This document shows positions 63,216 through 64,000 of a stretch of 64,000 nt of DNA, piece by piece. Location of the stretch: the NCBI RefSeq assembly GCF_013433315.1, contig NZ_WXVV01000017.1:62001-126000 (forward strand), written 5' to 3'. Source of the DNA: Pseudomonas crudilactis (lineage in GTDB: Bacteria > Pseudomonadota > Gammaproteobacteria > Pseudomonadales > Pseudomonadaceae). The position numbers and the translations under genes were made by a program. The first letter of the stretch is position 1, and each line of letters starts with the position of its first letter. The notes under the pieces were generated by a model, which saw only the letters and a program-made list of their open reading frames with translations, ran no database searches and was not told where the DNA came from.

Positions 63216-64000
63216 TCAGTCGGCGGCGGGGGAGGCCGGGACCTGAATGGCGAGCTGGTCGGCCAAGCGTACGAACGCGGCCAGATCCAGTTGCTCCGGA
63301 CGCAGGCTGCCATCGACGCCGGCGGCTTCGATCTCGGCATTGCTGAGCAATTGCTTGAGGGTGTTGCGCAGGGTCTTGCGGCGTTGGTTGAACGCTTCGC
63401 GCACAACACGCTCGAGCAACTTGTGATCCTTGGCCGGGTGCGGCAGCACGGCGTGCGGTACCAGGCGAACGATGGCCGAGTCGACTTTCGGCGGCGGGTT
63501 GAACGCGCCCGGGCCGACGTTGAACAGGTGCTCTACGCGGCAGTGGTACTGAACCATGATCGACAGACGACCCCAGTCACCGCCGCCCGGGCCTGCGGCC
63601 AGGCGCTCGACGACTTCTTTCTGCAGCATGAAGTGCATGTCGCGAATGATGCCGGCGTTGTTCAGCAGGTGAAAAATCAGCGGTGTCGAGATGTTGTACG
63701 GCAGGTTGCCGACCACACGCAGGCTGTTCGGTGCGGCGTTGAGCGTGTTGAAGTCGAACTTCAGTGCATCGCCCTGGTGCAGGTTGAAGTTGTTCTTGCC
63801 GGCAAACTGCTGGTTGAGGATCGGGATCAGATCCTTGTCCAGTTCCACCACATCGAGTTGCGCGCCGGAGTTGAGCAGGCCGGCGGTCAATGCGCCCTGG
63901 CCCGGGCCGATTTCCAGCAGGCGGTCTTCAGACTTGGCGCTGATGGAGCGCAGTATGCGGTCGATAACGCCGGCATCGTGCAGGAAGTTCTGGCCAAAGC
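63216..64000 (-). CDS. rsmA: 16S rRNA dimethyladenosine transferase (N-terminus beyond window)
   Basis: 261 codons are present; the first ~10-12 residues lie outside. The visible start is FGQNFLHDAGVIDRIL, then SAM motif LLEIGPGQGALT, VELDKDLIP, and the catalytic NLPYNIST. It dimethylates A1518 and A1519 of 16S rRNA (KsgA). Order rsmA-apaG-apaH is the conserved one; pdxA and surA would be expected to the right. The symbol rsmA here is the methyltransferase, not the RNA-binding RsmA titrated by rsmY. Confidence 0.96.
   Translation of the reverse strand, partial: FGQNFLHDAGVIDRILRSISAKSEDRLLEIGPGQGALTAGLLNSGAQLDVVELDKDLIPILNQQFAGKNNFNLHQGDALKFDFNTLNAAPNSLRVVGNLPYNISTPLIFHLLNNAGIIRDMHFMLQKEVVERLAAGPGGGDWGRLSIMVQYHCRVEHLFNVGPGAFNPPPKVDSAIVRLVPHAVLPHPAKDHKLLERVVREAFNQRRKTLRNTLKQLLSNAEIEAAGVDGSLRPEQLDLAAFVRLADQLAIQVPASPAAD

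Overview
The window is a stretch of core chromosome from a fluorescent-group Pseudomonas (P. fluorescens/P. putida lineage). Three things support this. Gene content and order match what I recall of P. putida and P. aeruginosa: bioBFHCD next to acyl-CoA dehydrogenase paralogues; pqqF-pqqABCDE next to davA-davB; rpsU-dnaG-rpoD next to a GGDEF/EAL protein; tsaD-plsY-folB-folK-cca; spoVR-yeaH-prkA; glpE-apaH-apaG-rsmA. The DNA is GC-rich. Intergenic gaps are peppered with the short palindromic REP (GGGAGCGAGCTTGCTCGCGAA) typical of P. fluorescens. No prophage, insertion sequence, CRISPR array or integron is visible.

Layout. 1-4.1 kb: edge of an ECF sigma factor, a DEDDh exonuclease overlapping a cNMP/CBS/DUF294 signalling protein, an orphan receiver, and two copies of a MITE-like element with CCCTCACCC ends. 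4.1-13.4 kb: glcB, a GcvR-like ACT protein, rarD, srkA, a Tat-exported PhoX phosphatase, a ModE-type regulator and comF. 13.4-18.1 kb: the biotin operon bioBFHCD behind a BirA-type operator overlapping a TTGACA -35. 18.2-28.3 kb: a small unknown protein, then three paralogous ~600-residue acyl-CoA dehydrogenases. A di-haem peroxidase and a diguanylate cyclase lie between the first two. The first dehydrogenase has a PsrA-type operator at its predicted start site; the cyclase has a CRP/Vfr-type palindrome.

28.3-31.3 kb: the small RNA rsmY with its GacA upstream activating site, a LysR regulator, a class III aminotransferase and a Pmp3/YqaE peptide. 31.4-39.1 kb (minus strand): pqqF, the 24-residue pqqA, an attenuator, pqqB, pqqC, pqqD, pqqE and an S9 peptidase, for pyrroloquinoline quinone. 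39.1-42.4 kb: davB-davA for lysine catabolism, preceded by an Lrp/AsnC regulator. 42.4-52.2 kb: an AT-richer acyltransferase, tRNA-Ile2, the large c-di-GMP protein RmcA, and rpoD-dnaG-rpsU. 52.3-64 kb: tsaD, plsY, folB, folK, cca, the stress module prkA-yeaH-spoVR, glpE, apaH, apaG and the 5'-truncated rsmA.

Most genes are ordinary housekeeping functions. The non-routine content is regulatory: rsmY with its activating site, predicted PsrA, BirA and Vfr operators, a pqqA/pqqB attenuator, hairpins covering Shine-Dalgarno sequences, a tRNA promoter built over the rmcA stop codon, and a highly folded 220-base non-coding segment with consensus DnaA boxes between gcvR and rarD. I found no clearly novel multi-gene system. 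The folded segment and the dehydrogenase/peroxidase/cyclase block are the best candidates for something not yet described. All functional calls come from reading sequence and recalled family knowledge; no search was run.
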